From the NCBI RefSeq assembly GCF_019793435.1, contig NZ_JAILYH010000006.1, positions 186,001 to 250,000 on the forward strand: a stretch of DNA of 64,000 bases, written 5' to 3'. The notes under the pieces were generated by a model. It was not told the origin of the DNA, did no database searches, and saw only the letters and a list, made by a program, of their open reading frames with translations. The translations under genes were made by a program, and so were the position numbers. Numbering within the stretch: the stretch's first letter is position 1; each line of letters opens with the position of its first letter. Positions 1 through 8,476 of the stretch are shown here, in pieces. Source of the DNA: Rhizobium redzepovicii (GTDB taxonomy: Bacteria > Pseudomonadota > Alphaproteobacteria > Rhizobiales > Rhizobiaceae).

Positions 1-190
1 CGAGCACTAGCATGTAGAGGCTGAGGGTCAGTTGGATGACCTCAGGCGAGGTGCCGAGCGCCTCGGGCATCGTCGGCACGACCGGCAGATAGATGTCCAT
101 GGCAAGCGAGGCCAGGATGTCGAAAGGCGCCATCAGCAGCAAGGCTGCCGGCACGGAATAGGTCCAGCGCTGGATTTTGGAATAAGACAT
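1..190 (-). CDS. CmlA/FloR-like MFS drug efflux transporter (5' part only)
   Basis: The minus strand encodes the first 63 residues of a major facilitator protein; the rest lies left of the window. The start is the ATG at 190 (MSYSKIQRWTYS...). The opening hydrophobic segment, followed by APFDILASLAMDIYLPVVP and a conserved LGTSPEVIQLTLS stretch, resembles the N terminus of CmlA/FloR chloramphenicol exporters and the wider Bcr/CflA drug:H+ antiporters. These are 12-helix inner-membrane proteins that export drugs using the proton gradient. The DMDIYLP-type motif lies at the end of helix 1. The substrate cannot be deduced from this fragment, and many chromosomal homologues are not resistance genes. 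Confidence 0.8.
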   Translation of the reverse strand, partial: MSYSKIQRWTYSVPAALLLMAPFDILASLAMDIYLPVVPTMPEALGTSPEVIQLTLSLYMLVL

Positions 191-572
191 GGGAAAGAGA
201 CCGCTCAAATGATTTCATTCGGCGGCGATCTGTCTTTTCGTCAGGATCGGGGATTGGCCGGACAGACGCCGCAACAACAGGGCAGGGTTGTTGCGGCCTA
301 TTTGTCTGCGGACTTGGTTGTTCTCATCATGCGCCCCGGACTGCGGCTCCGCTCATTCGCGATGCCATTTGCCCCTTGTCTAGCAGCGTAGCCGGGGCTC
401 GGCAACAGAACGCTCTTCCTCCCGCGCCGCCGATACCGATAAAAGCGATGGTTTAGTCAAATTTTTTATAAAATTCATACTTGCAGAAAAATTGGCGATT
501 GCCTATGCAAGTCCGGGTTGCAGATTCGGTCCGCACAGTCAGCAAAAACATTATATTTCAGGAATATTTACA
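191..572. other. Divergent intergenic region, no gene seen
   Basis: About 380 bases separate the efflux gene (leftward) from the acyltransferase gene (rightward). An AT-rich patch at 450-495 probably holds the promoter of the acyltransferase, but I cannot pick a convincing -35/-10 pair. The open frame at 32-391 is antisense to the efflux gene for half its length and looks non-coding. Confidence 0.5.
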
Positions 573-2543
573 GTGATTTACCGAAGAGAGATTGACGGCC
601 TACGGGCGGCCGCGGTGATGCCTGTCATTCTGTTTCATGCGGGCTTCAGTTTCTTCAGCGGCGGCTTCATCGGTGTCGACGTTTTCTTCGTGATCAGCGG
701 CTTTTTGATCACCTCGATCATCCTTGAGGAGATGCGCGACGGCACCTTCTCGCTGGCGGCATTCTATGAGCGCCGCGCTCGCCGGCTCCTGCCGGCCCTG
801 TTTCTCGTCGTCCTGTGCTGTCTGCCCTTCGCCTGGCTCTGGGTCATGCCGGAGGAGTTTCGCGCCTTCTCCGACAGCCTGATTGCCACCAGTCTTTCCG
901 GCGCCAATTTCCTGTTCTGGTTCAAGAGCGGCTATTTCGCCCCGGAGGCCGGAGAGGTGCCGCTGCTCCACATCTGGAGCCTCGCCGTCGAAGAGCAGTA
1001 TTACATGTTCTTTCCGCTGCTCGTCATGGTGATGTGGAAGCGCAAGCCGAGTTGGATGGTTGCGGTCTTGGTTGCGATCGCGTGTGCCAGCCTTGTCTAC
1101 AGCGAGTGGGCCTCGCGGGTTTTTCCCTCGGCCAATTTCTATTTCCTGCCCTCGCGGGCCTGGGAATTTCTGGCCGGATCGATCTGCAGCTTGGTGCAGT
1201 CGAAGGGGCAGAAGCGCGGCAGCGATCCGTTGTCGCTGCTGGGGTTCGGCATGATCGCCTTTTCCGTCTTTTATTTCGACGAAACCTCGCCCATTCCCTC
1301 CACGCTCGCCGTGGTTCCCGTGATCGGCGCGATGCTCGTGCTGCTCTATGCACGACAGGGAACCTGGGTGTCGGCACTGCTTTCGACCCGCGTTTTCACC
1401 ATGATCGGGCAGATCAGCTACAGCGCCTATCTCTGGCACCAGCCGCTTTTTGCCTTTGCGCGGATCCGCAGTATCGATCCGCCCCCGCTGATCGTGATGG
1501 GCGCTCTCGCCTGCCTTTCTCTTATGCTCGCCTATCTCTCCTGGCGTTTCGTCGAGCAGCCGTTCCGCCGCGGCGAGCGCCGATTGCTGCCGTCCACCCG
1601 CAGCCTGGTCGCATCCGTATCCCTGGTGCTTGCAGCCTTCATCACCTTCGGCATCTACGGCCACGACACGCGCGGCATTCCCTGGCGGCTGCCGGCGCCG
1701 ATCAAGGAATTCATGGCGGACAATGATTGGAGCAAGACCTGCCTGCTCGAGGGCTCGTCGGGCTGGGATGCGATGCCGATCGAGAACTGCATATTTAACG
1801 GCAGCCACGCCCAGACTTACGCCATCCTCGGAGATTCGCTGGCCTCGTCGCTGACACCGGCGCTGACCAAGCGCCTGGACGGAATGAATATTGGCCTGCA
1901 GCAGATCACCCACAGCTTCTGTGCGCCGGTCGCCGACGTCTCGATGGTTCCCCACCAGGCGCGCGACTGCGGCGCCTTCAACGCTGCAGCGATCGAATAT
2001 CTCGTCAAGAGCAAGGTGAAAACGGTCTTCCTCGCCGCCTCCTGGAAGATCTTTTTCGAGCAATCCCGGTACATCTTCAATGGCGAAGAAGTCGCGACAT
2101 CAGACGTGGGACAGAGGCTGAGGGATGCGTTCGACAAAACCGTCGGCGCGCTGACATCGGCCGGCATCCGCGTCATCATCGTCTATCCTCATCCGCGCGG
2201 CGACACGGAGATCGCCGCCAAGGTCGCGAAGCTGATGCACAAGGGCACCCCGGCGCCGACGATCACGATCGCCCAGGATGAATTTCTCCAGCAATCGTCG
2301 CCTTCCTACGCCTATCTCGACGATCCCAAAGACAGGCATGTCCTACGCGTCGATCCGGCCAAGATTTTCTGTGGGAGAGAGGCGGGCCGGTGCGATCTGG
2401 CGCGGGACGGCAAGACCTTCATTTCCGACAAGGTGCATTTCACCTCGGCGGGTGCGGAAGCCGTCGCCGACGAAATCCTGGTCGCTCTCAGGCAAGACGA
2501 CATAATGGATGGAAACGGCGTGGCCGCCCTTTCTTCCGACTGA
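573..2543 (+). CDS. OafA/YrhL-type acyltransferase with C-terminal SGNH domain
   Basis: This is an inner-membrane O-acyltransferase of the acyltransferase-3 family, predicted to acylate a cell-surface polysaccharide or lipopolysaccharide sugar. I place the start at GTG 573, giving 656 residues that begin MIYRREIDGLRA, the typical family start; an in-frame TTG at 492 would add 27 unlikely residues. The first 350 or so residues hold the catalytic EIDGLRA and LFHAGF motifs and about ten membrane spans (for example FIGVDVFFVISGFLIT). The C-terminal 250 residues form a periplasmic SGNH hydrolase-like domain, with a GDSL-type block (ILGDSLASSL) and a late DKVHF block that supplies the Asp-x-x-His pair. 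Such fusions modify O-antigen or exopolysaccharide. It stands alone, so its glycan substrate is unknown. Confidence 0.85.
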   Translation: MIYRREIDGLRAAAVMPVILFHAGFSFFSGGFIGVDVFFVISGFLITSIILEEMRDGTFSLAAFYERRARRLLPALFLVVLCCLPFAWLWVMPEEFRAFSDSLIATSLSGANFLFWFKSGYFAPEAGEVPLLHIWSLAVEEQYYMFFPLLVMVMWKRKPSWMVAVLVAIACASLVYSEWASRVFPSANFYFLPSRAWEFLAGSICSLVQSKGQKRGSDPLSLLGFGMIAFSVFYFDETSPIPSTLAVVPVIGAMLVLLYARQGTWVSALLSTRVFTMIGQISYSAYLWHQPLFAFARIRSIDPPPLIVMGALACLSLMLAYLSWRFVEQPFRRGERRLLPSTRSLVASVSLVLAAFITFGIYGHDTRGIPWRLPAPIKEFMADNDWSKTCLLEGSSGWDAMPIENCIFNGSHAQTYAILGDSLASSLTPALTKRLDGMNIGLQQITHSFCAPVADVSMVPHQARDCGAFNAAAIEYLVKSKVKTVFLAASWKIFFEQSRYIFNGEEVATSDVGQRLRDAFDKTVGALTSAGIRVIIVYPHPRGDTEIAAKVAKLMHKGTPAPTITIAQDEFLQQSSPSYAYLDDPKDRHVLRVDPAKIFCGREAGRCDLARDGKTFISDKVHFTSAGAEAVADEILVALRQDDIMDGNGVAALSSD

Positions 2544-2575
2544 TGCACGTCGCGATGCACGTCGCCTGGGGCGAA

Positions 2576-2606
2576 TTAAAGCGCGTCGCTATCTTTCAGA
2601 CGCGCT
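2576..2606. repeat. Rhizobial short palindromic element, copy 1
   Basis: Arms AGCGCGTC (2580-2587) and GACGCGCT (2599-2606) flank an 11-base loop. The left side reads TTAAAGCGCGTCGC, which closely matches the element at 26141-26182. It lies just after the acyltransferase gene. I recall similar TAAAGCGCGTC palindromes as common between rhizobial genes; their function is unknown. Confidence 0.55.
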
Positions 2607-2712
2607 GCTACTGTTCTTGTTTGACCGATACCGTTACCGCGGAACCGCGGTGTTTTGGCGTTCTGAAGAGCGCGCGCGGCAGTGGTTCTGCCCTTTTAAC
2701 CGATTGCAAAAC

Positions 2713-2737
2713 AAAAAGGCCGGGTTGCCCCGGCCTT
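2713..2737 (-). terminator. Rho-independent terminator of rplM-rpsI
   Basis: Read on the minus strand, an AAGGCCGGG / CCCGGCCTT stem with a short loop is followed by TTTTTG. It begins about 27 bases after the rpsI stop codon. Confidence 0.85.
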
Positions 2738-2763
2738 CGTAAAATTCCGTCTGTCCGAAGCGA

Positions 2764-3231
2764 TTAACGCTTGGAGAACTGGAACGAGCGGCGGGCCTTT
2801 GCCTTGCCGTACTTCTTGCGTTCGACGACGCGGCTGTCGCGGGTCAGGAAGCCGCCCTTCTTCAGGACCGAGCGAAGGCCCGGTTCGAAGTAGGTGAGCG
2901 CCTTGGAGAGACCGTGGCGAACGGCACCGGCCTGGCCGGAGAGACCGCCGCCGGCGACGGTTGCGACGATGTCGAACTGGCCGTCACGGGCAGCTGCAAC
3001 GATCGGCTGGCGCAGGATCATCTGCAGCACCGGACGGGCGAAATATTCCGCGAATTCCTTGCCGTTGACGATGATCTTGCCGGAGCCCGGCTTGACCCAG
3101 ACGCGGGCGACGGCGTTCTTACGCTTGCCGGTTGCGTAGGAGCGGCCGAGCGAATCGACCTTGCGGACGTGGGCCGGAGCAGCAGCTTCGGTAGCCGTGC
3201 CGAGATCCTTCAGGGAGGAGAGGTCAGCCAT
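2764..3231 (-). CDS. rpsI: 30S ribosomal protein S9
   Basis: S9 is a small-subunit ribosomal protein whose C-terminal tail reaches the P-site tRNA. The 155-residue product has the S9 core ([44 protein letters not shown]) and ends in the basic tail [11 protein letters not shown], whose terminal Lys-Arg is diagnostic. An N-terminal extension of about 25 residues is usual in alphaproteobacteria. It follows rplM by a single base, so the two form one operon, closed by the terminator at 2713-2737. Confidence 0.98.
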   Translation of the reverse strand: MADLSSLKDLGTATEAAAPAHVRKVDSLGRSYATGKRKNAVARVWVKPGSGKIIVNGKEFAEYFARPVLQMILRQPIVAAARDGQFDIVATVAGGGLSGQAGAVRHGLSKALTYFEPGLRSVLKKGGFLTRDSRVVERKKYGKAKARRSFQFSKR

Positions 3232-3232
3232 A

Positions 3233-3697
3233 TCAGGCGCTCCTTACATTCTTTTTGTTGAGCACGGCAACGTCGAGGGCGACCGGCTGCTGGGCTTCAT
3301 GGGGATGGTTGGAGCCGGCGTAGACGCGCAGGTTCTTCATCTGGCGACGGCCAAGCGGGCCGCGGGGAACCATGCGTTCGACGGCCTTTTCGAGGACGCG
3401 CTCCGGGAAGCGGCCTTCGATGATCTGGCGAGCGGTGCGTTCCTTGATGCCGCCGGCAAAGCCGGTGTGCCAGTAGTAGACCTTGTCGGAATACTTCTTG
3501 CCGGTGAAAACGACCTTGTCGGCATTGATGACGATGACGTTGTCGCCGTCGTCAACGTGGGGCGTGAAGGTTGCCTTGTGCTTGCCGCGCAGGCGCATAG
3601 CGATGATGGAAGCGAGACGGCCAACGACCAGCCCTTCGGCGTCGATGATCACCCACTTCTTCTCCACCTCTGCAGGCTTCTGGGAGAAGGTTGCCAT
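3233..3697 (-). CDS. rplM: 50S ribosomal protein L13
   Basis: L13 is an early-assembly protein of the large subunit. From the ATG at 3697 the protein has 154 residues, starting [16 protein letters not shown]. It shows the L13 blocks [30 protein letters not shown] and the signature [20 protein letters not shown]. Longer in-frame starts exist upstream but would enter the promoter region. It is the first gene of the rplM-rpsI operon. Confidence 0.98.
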   Translation of the reverse strand: MATFSQKPAEVEKKWVIIDAEGLVVGRLASIIAMRLRGKHKATFTPHVDDGDNVIVINADKVVFTGKKYSDKVYYWHTGFAGGIKERTARQIIEGRFPERVLEKAVERMVPRGPLGRRQMKNLRVYAGSNHPHEAQQPVALDVAVLNKKNVRSA

Positions 3698-3819
3698 AGT
3701 GAATACTCTCTTTTGAGACCCCTGGCCCGAGGGCTTGAAGGGCGTTTCTTGTTGCTTGGATTGACAGGCTTGCGGCATGCCAAAAAGAAAGCAGCCCGGA
3801 CAGGCTGCGTTCTGCGCGG

Positions 3820-3848
3820 TGTATAAAGGCAATGTGATAGGGGGTCAA
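3820..3848 (-). promoter_or_regulatory. Sigma-70-type promoter of rplM-rpsI
   Basis: On the minus strand TTGACC (3848-3843) and TATACA (3825-3820) are separated by exactly 17 bases, about 120 bases before the rplM start. The rest of the 3698-4025 gap holds the rplM leader, with a GC-rich hairpin near 3790-3810 (CAGCC...GGCTG), and an AT-rich tract near 3895-3925. I see no gene in it. Confidence 0.7.
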
Positions 3849-4025
3849 CATCGACTTTCCCGACGTCTGGAAAAAAGAACCAGCAAAAACAATAAGTTAG
3901 ATATATGGTATTATGTTACCTCACTTTTGTTGACTGAAGGCCGGTGCATCGGACGTTTTCACGTCGCCCGTGGCGGGCTTGAGCCTGCCGGACTTTAAGG
4001 AGCGTGCCGCGGTCGAAAGCAGCCG

Positions 4026-4904
4026 CTAACCCTCGAACGCGCGCAGGCATTTCATCATTTCGCGAAGGCCGCGGGTCAGATGTTTGTCCCGCCGCAGAAC
4101 CATGCCGAGGCGGCGCGTGAGCTTCGGCTGCAGCGATGATGTCGTCACCAGGCCGGCGCGGTCGCGCTGCACCGCCAGCCCCGGCAGGATCGACCAGCCG
4201 AGCCCGACAGCCACCAGTTCCTTGATCGCCTCGATGCTGCCGAACTCCATGGCCGGCCGGATCCGGGTGTCCGGTGCGGCCAGCCATGCGTCGATTGCCC
4301 GTCTCGTATTGCCGCCCTCGTAAAGCAAGAGCGTCCTGTCGCGCATGAAAGCGGCGTCCGGTCCGCCGTCGGGCATGCGGCTGCCGGCGGGCGCGACCGC
4401 CAGCAATTCCTCCTCGTAGAACGGTTCGATCTCAAGGTTCCGACCCGAGGCCGGTAGCGCGATGACGGCGATATCGAGGCTGTTGGCCTCCAGATCGCGC
4501 AAGACGTCGTCGGCATTGCCGATATGGACGGTGATTTCGAGGCCTGGCATGGATTTGCGGGCGGCGGAGATGGCCCGAGGAAGCAGGTGGATCGACGCGG
4601 TGCCGCCACTGCCGATGCGCACGCGACCGCTGGCGCCATCCCTGTGCGGCATCATCGCTTCCTCCGCGGCGGCCGCGTCCTGCAGCAGCCGCCTTGCGTG
4701 CGCCAACAGATCGAGGCCTGCCGCGGTCGGCTGCGCCCGCCGTCCGACGCGCTCGATCAGCCGGACGCCGAGCCGCTGTTCGAGCCCCTTGACCTGCAGG
4801 CTGACGGCCGGCTGCGTCAGCCCTTCCTTGTCGGCGGCCGCCGTGAAACTGCCGAGATCGGCAACGTGGACGAAGGTTGCGAGCTGATCCAACTTTAGCG
4901 CCAT
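4026..4904 (-). CDS. LysR-family transcriptional regulator
   Basis: This is a cytoplasmic DNA-binding regulator of 292 residues from the ATG at 4904 (MALKLDQLATFVHVAD). The N-terminal winged helix-turn-helix spans about residues 4-62 (FTAAADKEGLTQPAVSLQVKGLE, LGVRLIER), and the rest is the two-lobed effector-binding domain. An upstream in-frame ATG at 4976 would add 24 residues with no family similarity. It is divergent from the DUF1127 gene at 4999, the usual arrangement when a LysR protein controls its neighbour. The inducer is unknown; the nearby enoyl-CoA hydratase suggests an acyl-CoA or acid, which is only a guess. Confidence 0.88.
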   Translation of the reverse strand: MALKLDQLATFVHVADLGSFTAAADKEGLTQPAVSLQVKGLEQRLGVRLIERVGRRAQPTAAGLDLLAHARRLLQDAAAAEEAMMPHRDGASGRVRIGSGGTASIHLLPRAISAARKSMPGLEITVHIGNADDVLRDLEANSLDIAVIALPASGRNLEIEPFYEEELLAVAPAGSRMPDGGPDAAFMRDRTLLLYEGGNTRRAIDAWLAAPDTRIRPAMEFGSIEAIKELVAVGLGWSILPGLAVQRDRAGLVTTSSLQPKLTRRLGMVLRRDKHLTRGLREMMKCLRAFEG

Positions 4905-4998
4905 GCCAAAGAAATCCTTATGCCTCTCATAATATCCATAAGCTTCCTTCGCGGCATTCTCCAGCGCATCTTTCATCCATCGAAGAAAGGAAGACGAG

Positions 4999-5229
4999 AT
5001 GGCCCTGGAATTGAGTGAGAGACTAGAGACGCCGCACGATATCGTTCGATCGAAATTTCGCGCAACGGCGCGCTGGGGCCGGCGGCTGCTGGCGGCGGTC
5101 GAACATCGGCTGGAAAAGCGCCGCAGTCGCCGCATACTGTGCGATCTCACCGAGGACGAACTTCGCGATGTCGGCCTGACCCGTGCGCAGGCGAGGGCCG
5201 AGACAGCAAAGTCCTGGTTCTGGTCGTAA
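4999..5229 (+). CDS. DUF1127 domain protein
   Basis: This small basic protein of 76 residues has a C-terminal DUF1127 domain (about residues 40-70) with the characteristic RRILCDLTEDELRDVGLT pattern, a short helical segment rich in Arg and Leu. DUF1127 proteins are numerous in Rhizobiales; some bind RNA or affect phosphate, carbon and stress responses, but the role of this one is unknown. The start ATG follows AGGAAGACGAG, a good ribosome binding site. It is divergent from the LysR gene and lies about 95 bases upstream of the enoyl-CoA hydratase gene, so the two may be cotranscribed. Confidence 0.8.
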   Translation: MALELSERLETPHDIVRSKFRATARWGRRLLAAVEHRLEKRRSRRILCDLTEDELRDVGLTRAQARAETAKSWFWS

Positions 5230-5325
5230 CGGCTGCGGCTCAGCGGAAAGCGCTGATCCTGCTCGAAATTGCCGGCGCCTTGTGGCAATACGTCCGTCTG
5301 GAAATCGAGCGCAGGGAGCAGCATC

Positions 5326-6150
5326 ATGGCCGAAATCGTATCCTTCCCGGACGCAGGCAGGGCGGAGGGATTACTGCTCCGCTCGTTGCGCGACGGCGTG
5401 CTGCGTCTCGTGCTCAACAACCCGCCGGCCAATGCGCTGTCGATCGCGCTTCTCGAAGCGCTGATGGCCGAACTCGACAAGGCCGGATCGGACGCGAGCG
5501 TGCGCGTCCTCGTCATCGCCTCGACCGGCAATGTCTTTTCCGCCGGCCACGATCTCAAGGAACTCACCGCCCATCGTGCCGATGAAGATCAGGGAGCCGG
5601 TTTCTTCGACAAGGCCTTCCGGCTCTGCGCCGATCTGATGCTGAAAATCGCGAATCTGCCGAAGCCGGTCATCGCCGAGGTCGACGGGCTGGCGACGGCG
5701 GCCGGCTGCCAGCTCGTTGCCTCCTGCGATCTGGCGATCTGCACGGATACGTCGACATTCTGCACGCCGGGCGTCAATATCGGCCTGTTCTGTTCGACGC
5801 CGATGGTCGCTGTTACCCGGGCCGCGCATCGCAAGCAGGCGATGGAGATGCTGTTGACCGGCGAGACGATCGACGCCTCCACAGCTAAGGATTTCGGTCT
5901 CGTCAACCGCATCGTGCCGAAGCAGTATCTGGCGCAGGTCGTTGCCAAATATGCCGGCGTGATCGCCAGCAAGTCGTCTCTGACCCTGAAGATCGGTAAG
6001 GAAGCGTTCTACCGGCAGATCGAACTGCCGGTCGAGGCAGCCTATGATTATGCCGCCAAAGTGATGGTCGGCAATATGCTGACGCAGGATGCTGAGGAGG
6101 GGATCGGCGCCTTCCTCGGCAAGCGCGCCCCGGAATGGACCGGCGAGTGA
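5326..6150 (+). CDS. Enoyl-CoA hydratase/isomerase family protein, ECHDC3-like
   Basis: A crotonase-fold protein of 274 residues from the ATG at 5326, preceded by GGGAGC. Early core motifs are LNNPPANALS and the oxyanion-hole segment FSAGHDLKEL; GLATAAGCQLVASCDLAI forms the second half of the oxyanion hole. The following stretch CTPGVNIGLFCSTP is, from memory, characteristic of the mitochondrial ECHDC3 subgroup rather than of the main fatty-acid hydratases. The position of the usual second catalytic Glu is not clearly conserved, so the reaction (hydratase, isomerase or other) is uncertain. It is convergent with, and directly abuts, the EamA gene. Confidence 0.88.
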   Translation: MAEIVSFPDAGRAEGLLLRSLRDGVLRLVLNNPPANALSIALLEALMAELDKAGSDASVRVLVIASTGNVFSAGHDLKELTAHRADEDQGAGFFDKAFRLCADLMLKIANLPKPVIAEVDGLATAAGCQLVASCDLAICTDTSTFCTPGVNIGLFCSTPMVAVTRAAHRKQAMEMLLTGETIDASTAKDFGLVNRIVPKQYLAQVVAKYAGVIASKSSLTLKIGKEAFYRQIELPVEAAYDYAAKVMVGNMLTQDAEEGIGAFLGKRAPEWTGE

Positions 6151-6987
6151 TCACGCCAGTTTCAGAACCAGTCCGCCGATGGCGATGACGACGCCGGCGG
6201 CGTAGCGCCAGACACTGGCTTTTTCCTTGAAGACAGTAATCGAGATCACCAGCGCAAAGAGGATTGCGGTTTCGCGCAGGGCGGCAACGGTTGCGACCGG
6301 GACTTTCGTCATAGCCCAGAGGGCCAGCCCGTAAGACGCGATCGAGCCGGCGCCGCCGATCAGGCCGCGCCACCAGTTGCAACGGACGTGACGCGCCACG
6401 GCGATGGTGCCGCGTTGCGAAACCGCCCAGGAAAACAGCAGCACCGGCGGCAGCAGCGACATCCACAATGTGTAGGAGACCGCATTGCCGGAAAGCCGCG
6501 CGCCGATGCCGTCGACATAGGTGTAGCTGGCGATGACGCAGGCATTGGCAAGCGAGAGCATGACGGCGCGGCTGCTGCCGCGCCGAGCCTCAAGAGCAAG
6601 CGTCAGCACACCGGCGCAGATCGTCATTGTGCCGGCCAGGGCGCCGCCGGAAAGATTTTCCTTCAGGATGAAACCGCTTGTCGCGGCGATCAGCAGCGGT
6701 GCGCAGCCGCGCATCAACGGATAGACGAGACCGATATCGCCGGCCCGGTAGGCGGCGGCGACCAGCTGGAAATAGGCGAATTGCAGGATGGCCGAAGCGC
6801 CGATGAACGGCCAGGCAGAGGCTTGCGGCAGCGGCAGGAATGCCAGGAACGGTAGAGTTGAAACCGCGCCGCCGGCCGAGATCAATGCCGCATCGAGGGA
6901 TTTATCGCTTCCTGCCTTGACGATGGCGTTCCATGTCGCATGCAGCAATGCGCCGAAGAGAACGAGCAGGATGACGTCGAGCGGCAA
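6151..6987 (-). CDS. EamA/DMT-family transporter
   Basis: A predicted inner-membrane protein of 278 residues with about ten helices, arranged as the two EamA repeats of the drug/metabolite transporter superfamily. The first repeat runs from MPLDVILLVLFGALLHATWNA to about residue 135, and the second ends in SITVFKEKASVWRYAAGVVIAIGG. GLVYPLMRGCAPLL and LRETAILFALV are the usual conserved helix-end motifs. Substrates in this family range from amino acids to metabolites and cannot be read from sequence. Its stop codon abuts the stop codon of the upstream convergent gene with no spacer. Confidence 0.85.
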   Translation of the reverse strand: MPLDVILLVLFGALLHATWNAIVKAGSDKSLDAALISAGGAVSTLPFLAFLPLPQASAWPFIGASAILQFAYFQLVAAAYRAGDIGLVYPLMRGCAPLLIAATSGFILKENLSGGALAGTMTICAGVLTLALEARRGSSRAVMLSLANACVIASYTYVDGIGARLSGNAVSYTLWMSLLPPVLLFSWAVSQRGTIAVARHVRCNWWRGLIGGAGSIASYGLALWAMTKVPVATVAALRETAILFALVISITVFKEKASVWRYAAGVVIAIGGLVLKLA

Positions 6988-7462
6988 GGGAGTAAATCCG
7001 GAAAAGATGAGAGACGCTGGAAACGCCTCGCCTTGGACGTTTCAAATTCCTGAAAAGACAACTGGGATTTGCACGAAAATACACGGCAGCGGTCGCGGAC
7101 GTGTTGATGTGTCGAATAGCATTCTTTCGGCACGGGCACAATTGCGGCGCTTCGAGGCAATTTTTACGTGCGCGCGACATGCGTTCAATCCAGGCGATCC
7201 TTTCAACTATGAGATGTTTCTAATGGATACGGGAACGGAGCCCGATAGTATCGGGAACAAAAGAAGAAACCATTTGCGGGAACCCGGTAACCGACTATTC
7301 TATGATGCTGAAATATAGATATTATTCTATAACTTTGACATACTGGGATTTTAAAGCTTCTGATTGTGTAACTTTCGAAATATCGCAGCGCGGGATTGAA
7401 TGCGCGCCTTTCGCAAACGCGAAAGACGCATAGTTCCTGCGGCGGTCAGGACGGCGAAACCA
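6988..7462. other. Intergenic region, no convincing gene
   Basis: The first part is the leader and promoter region of the leftward EamA gene. The stretch 7300-7390 is strongly AT-rich with a TTGACA at 7335-7340, but I find no matching -10. The open frames here have no recognisable motifs and overlap the 3' region of the next gene. Confidence 0.4.
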
Positions 7463-7786
7463 TCAAAGTTGATAATGCGGAACGAACAGCATCCCGTCAA
7501 GGTTGTCGATGTTCTGGCAGTTCAGGACGGGACAGCGCGGATCGTCTTTCGAGGGGATATGCGTCCATTCCGCATAGTCGGTGGCATCGCAATAATTGCT
7601 GTTGCGGACATAGCGATCGTAAAGCTGCAGTCCGCGGGGAGACTGGTAACGGAAGATGACCGCACCCTGATTGTGAATGGCGGCGCGCACGCTGGCACAG
7701 CTCATGGCAAGCGGATTGTGGCGCGAGATCGCCAGCGCCGGCGATGCGGCGAGCACGAAAATGAGGGCAAGAGCGATTTTTTTCAT
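7463..7786 (-). CDS. Small secreted protein of unknown function
   Basis: I do not recognise this family. From the ATG at 7786, preceded by GAGGATGATTCG, it encodes 107 residues: a clear signal peptide (KKIALALIFVLAASPALA, cleavage near residue 20) and a mature domain of about 87 residues with four cysteines (SCASVRA, NSNYCDATD, DPRCPVLNCQ), suggesting two disulfides in the periplasm. Ser-Cys-Ala-x-Val-Arg followed by a QSPRGLQLYDRYV block suggests a compact conserved domain. It is divergent from the CoA-binding protein gene. Confidence 0.75.
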   Translation of the reverse strand: MKKIALALIFVLAASPALAISRHNPLAMSCASVRAAIHNQGAVIFRYQSPRGLQLYDRYVRNSNYCDATDYAEWTHIPSKDDPRCPVLNCQNIDNLDGMLFVPHYQL

Positions 7787-7904
7787 CGAATCATCCTCAG
7801 GAGTATCCTGTTCATATATACGGGAAAGGCGTGCAGCCGGTTTCACGGAAATGCAAAAAAACCTGCGGGCCATGCCAATCGGCTTTGCAAGTGGAGAAGC
7901 GGAC

Positions 7905-8333
7905 ATGAACCACGACAGCTATACGGATGATTATCTCACCGGAATCCTGCATTCGGTAAAGACCATCGCGCTGACCGGCGCTTCGCCCAATCCGGCCCGG
8001 CCGAGCAACGGCGTCATGGGTTATCTGCTGTCGCGCGGCTACGAAGTCATCCCCGTCAATCCGGGGCAGGCGGGCAAGCAGATCCAAGGTCGCACCGTCT
8101 ATGCCCGGCTCGCCGACATTCCCGTGCCGATCGACATGGTCGACGTTTTCCGCGCCGCCGAATATCTGGATGGGGTGGTCGAGGAGGCCTTAGCGCTGAG
8201 GCCGCTGCCGCAGATCATCTGGGCCCAGCTCGGCGTGCGTGACGACGCGGCCGCGGCAAAGGCGGAAGCGGCCGGAATCAAGGTGGTGATGAACCGCTGC
8301 CCGGCGATCGAATATCCCCGTCTCATCGCCTGA
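7905..8333 (+). CDS. YccU-like CoA-binding (Rossmann) protein
   Basis: A soluble protein of 142 residues with the CoA_binding_2 fold, beginning at ATG 7905 behind GGAGAAGCGG. Residues 18-40 (TIALTGASPNPARPSNGVMGYLLSRGY) form the nucleotide-binding loop, and VIPVNPG, VDVFR and VVMNRCPAIEYPRL are the other family landmarks. Homologues such as E. coli YccU are thought to bind coenzyme A, but the physiological role is not known. An in-frame ATG at 7851 is possible but has a poorer ribosome binding site. The gene precedes metY by about 140 bases. Confidence 0.85.
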   Translation: MNHDSYTDDYLTGILHSVKTIALTGASPNPARPSNGVMGYLLSRGYEVIPVNPGQAGKQIQGRTVYARLADIPVPIDMVDVFRAAEYLDGVVEEALALRPLPQIIWAQLGVRDDAAAAKAEAAGIKVVMNRCPAIEYPRLIA

Positions 8334-8418
8334 CCTCGTTGGCTGCTCTCGTTGCTTGAGTCGCTGTCGGCTGAGACGGATTTTCCACCGAACGCCTATG
8401 GGTTGAAACGGATCGCGA

Positions 8419-8446
8419 TTAACTTTCGTTAGCGACAGGCTATGAT
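8419..8446 (+). promoter_or_regulatory. Candidate promoter of metY
   Basis: TTAACT (8419-8424) and TATGAT (8441-8446) are 16 bases apart, about 30 bases before the metY start. The spacing and -10 are good and the -35 is weak. I looked for a SAM-II riboswitch between 8334 and 8476 and saw none. Confidence 0.4.
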
Positions 8447-8476
8447 CCTGCCCGTCAGCAACAACTGGAGGACGAC

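Noticed and set aside
7335-7360. TTGACA as a rightward promoter
   Set aside because: No acceptable -10 follows at 15-19 bases, and no rightward gene starts before 7905.
7396-7930. Rightward open frames over the small secreted protein gene
   Set aside because: They run antisense to a gene with a clear signal peptide and ribosome binding site and show no family features.
8334-8476. Possible SAM-II riboswitch before metY
   Set aside because: SAM-II elements regulate methionine genes in alphaproteobacteria, but I could not find the conserved pseudoknot blocks (such as the GCTAAAG segment) in this 143-base leader.
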